Of a stretch of 64,000 nt of DNA, positions 61,811-64,000 are shown one piece after another. Position 1 is the stretch's first letter; each line of letters begins with the position of its first letter. The stretch comes from Hymenolepis diminuta (taxonomy: Eukaryota > Platyhelminthes > Cestoda > Cyclophyllidea > Hymenolepididae). Below the pieces are notes generated by a model, which saw only the letters and a list, made by a program, of their open reading frames with translations, was not told where the DNA came from and did not search any database. Position numbers and translations under genes: made by a program. Where the stretch lies: positions 2,065,820-2,129,819 of the forward strand of contig CAADRB010000015.1 of the NCBI GenBank assembly GCA_900708905.1. The letters are read 5' to 3'.

Positions 61811-64000
61811 TCCGACTGGGATAATATATGTAAAATGCAAAAATAATCTAAATACGTTAGAAATCATTACGTATGCTAGAAAATAAAACGTTGAATCACT
61901 TTCAGCGACATGTAACGATGATTAATATTGACGCACGAAGAAATGAATAGGACTGAATTTTTCATCCTAAGGTCTCCATTTGGTTTGCTGGAAGGGCAGT
62001 AGTAATCTCTACGCCCTTTGCCCCAGTGATCCGTGACTCAAAGTTTGATATTGACCAATAGACAGAGAATGACTGAGTAAAAAATAGAATATTTTCGATG
62101 CCAATACAGAATTCATAAAAAATCCTTGCAATGAGTAGGTACTATTCTCTGCCGTTACTTATTAAGCCGATGGCCAATCAATCGCAGATAACCAAGTTTC
62201 ATATAAAAACAGGTATACTTTCTTAATCAGAGAAGAGAGACCGATAATTTAATTTAAAGGTCTTCTCCCTTCTTCCTATTAATTCTGAATTAGCCTAACC
62301 AGGACGGTAGAATAAATGAATGGCTACTATCATTACATCCTTGACAACTAGACTTGACTTTGCAACTGTGATAGAATGTATGATTTTTGTGAAATATTTT
62401 CTCCCTACTTAGGGCATAAATTAAAACCCACTTTCCTGCAATTAAAGTAGAATTTTTCTTAACCAGGCACAGCTGACAGTGTCAGGTCTCCCTATTTTGC
62501 CTTTTTTTCGAGAGTTGGCGGTTTATTTCCGAGCGGTCAGAGATATTTTCGCACCGGCACAGTAGCCAGACAGTAATTTCGGGTTATCTAAGGTCATTTT
62601 GTGGAGCTTTCCTGCCGCATATCTAGATTGTTGGAAAATGAAAGTTTGCAACATATGAATAATCAATCTTCATCAATAACCAATCATTTTCAACTTACAT
62701 AGATAATTATTAATATACCAGACAAACATATCAGATTATTTGGTTGACACAGTGAACTTAATGAGCATGCTATGCTTGAGATGAAATATTAGAAGGCCAA
62801 CTGAATTTCTAGGAGTCTTTCATCGAACAGTCTTATTGATGTTATTATTTCCTAACCGGTAAGTTGCCAAATAAGGGCTACCGATTATTAATTTCTGGAT
62901 TACGAAATTTGTGAATCATTTTATCTCCCCATATGAGTCGCACCTACCTTATAGTCTATTTATGTTTAACAGTTATTCCTCTAACAGTTTGACTCAAATT
63001 TTGCGTATGGTTTACTTCTCGAGCTGTAAATTGCTTATCGATTTTTTAAGATTTTCTAGCTCTACTCTGCTGCTCAGTAACAATTTCAATCTATTGGGTA
63101 TAACCCTGTATTCCGCTTCAAATTCTCTCCTCATATAACTCCTGTCATGGTTTCTGTCTACTTGAACTCTTGTAATATTAGAATTTACTAAGTGAAGTGG
63201 CCTGTTTCTTATCATAAATATGAAATAATTAACAGTATGTTATAATTAATTAGCACAAAAGACTTCATCAAAGTTTGACTTACAAATATATTCATTCGAA
63301 GGAACCACTGTTTTGGTCAGTGTACCGAAGTTTCAAATATGCCTTTTCCATTGATTGTGTTGCTGGAATAATTCTCAATGCTTGTTAAACTGAGAGCAAT
63401 AATTTTTACCGATCCTAGTGAAAGGGAGTATATCGGGAAATGATTCACTGTAATCTCTGATAAATTAACGCAAGAAAACGCTGACTTCGAACAATTATAC
63501 TTTCCTGCATGCTTATGTACTTTTCAATATTAAAGAAATGTAATATTTTTTTCTTTCAAACAAAGGGTTTCAATTAATATCCGCTGAAAACGGAGACATG
63601 TTAAAGTTGCTTTTTTTACTTTAAAATGATTTAAATTTAGTTAATATGAAACAAACTATCTGGAAATATTTAGAAATGATAATCGCTCTTTCATCAAAAA
63701 CTTCACCTATCATTTTGGGAGACTTAAGGATTGTTTGCGCACTTTCAATTTTATTCTTAGTTAAATGCCTTAAAAAGGGTGGAAAGATCGTATTTCCCAT
63801 TTCTTGAATTTCTCAGGCATCCTAGAGGATCAAATTCTGAAATTAATCCCTCAGGAAAATTTTATACTCAACTTCAGTAAAGAAGCCTTCATCTTTTAAA
63901 GCCAATAAAACTAAGAAAACTTAGAGGGAAGACATGGATTAGGCCAAGATCTGTTCGAATAAAGCAGAACTCCAACAAAACGGCAAAACACAGACATATT
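61811..64000. other. Gene-free stretch to window end
   Basis: No gene recognised. A slightly GC-richer block lies at 62465-62600. Overlapping ORFs on both strands near 62911-63215 have no clear motif; the minus one is charged and coiled-coil-like. Confidence 0.4.

Overview
The window looks like AT-rich nuclear DNA from a repeat-laden animal genome, most likely a parasitic flatworm. Genes are sparse and split by introns with GT..AG borders. Thioredoxin paralogues share intron positions. A Rab-effector type protein has a FYVE-like finger. Decayed Ty3/gypsy and LINE pieces and a tRNA-derived SINE are present. The phylum is an inference from this combination; no marker in the window proves it. 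No bacterial operons, CRISPR arrays or rRNA were seen.

Region 1-6.03 kb is a small thioredoxin cluster: a divergent gene on the minus strand with a CGAC active site, a dead copy, and an intact classical WCGPC gene on the plus strand. Both intact genes have a middle exon of exactly 156 nt. The left end is complicated by a duplication. The 3' end of the first gene recurs inverted at 1.53 kb and 22.53 kb, and 1.7 kb following it recurs at 22.67-24.90 kb across a 517-base gap, so this part of the assembly should be treated with caution.

Region 6-25 kb is mostly transposon debris: four copies of an LTR-like repeat, a gypsy integrase remnant on the minus strand, three copies of a ~0.3 kb repeat and a LINE endonuclease remnant. 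Three candidates lie in it: a minus-strand chain of very short exons built from duplicated ~0.5 kb modules (13.7-14.8 kb), a small Cys/His-rich ORF (18.37 kb) and an unrecognised two-exon coding stretch (20.47-20.83 kb).

Region 26.0-34.3 kb holds the main multi-exon gene, a coiled-coil protein ending in a FYVE-like zinc finger (rabaptin-like Rab effector), with a tRNA-derived SINE in its third intron. A gene-poor stretch of about 21 kb follows (34.5-56.3 kb) with low-copy diverged repeats and two weak ORFs.

Region 56.3-58.3 kb carries an intronless minus-strand gene for a 541-residue protein with ankyrin-like segments and a SOCS-box-like motif, with a promoter-like upstream region. The rest, to 64 kb, contains a decayed gypsy gag fragment preceded by an LTR-like repeat and otherwise nothing recognisable. 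The genes have no evident shared pathway.
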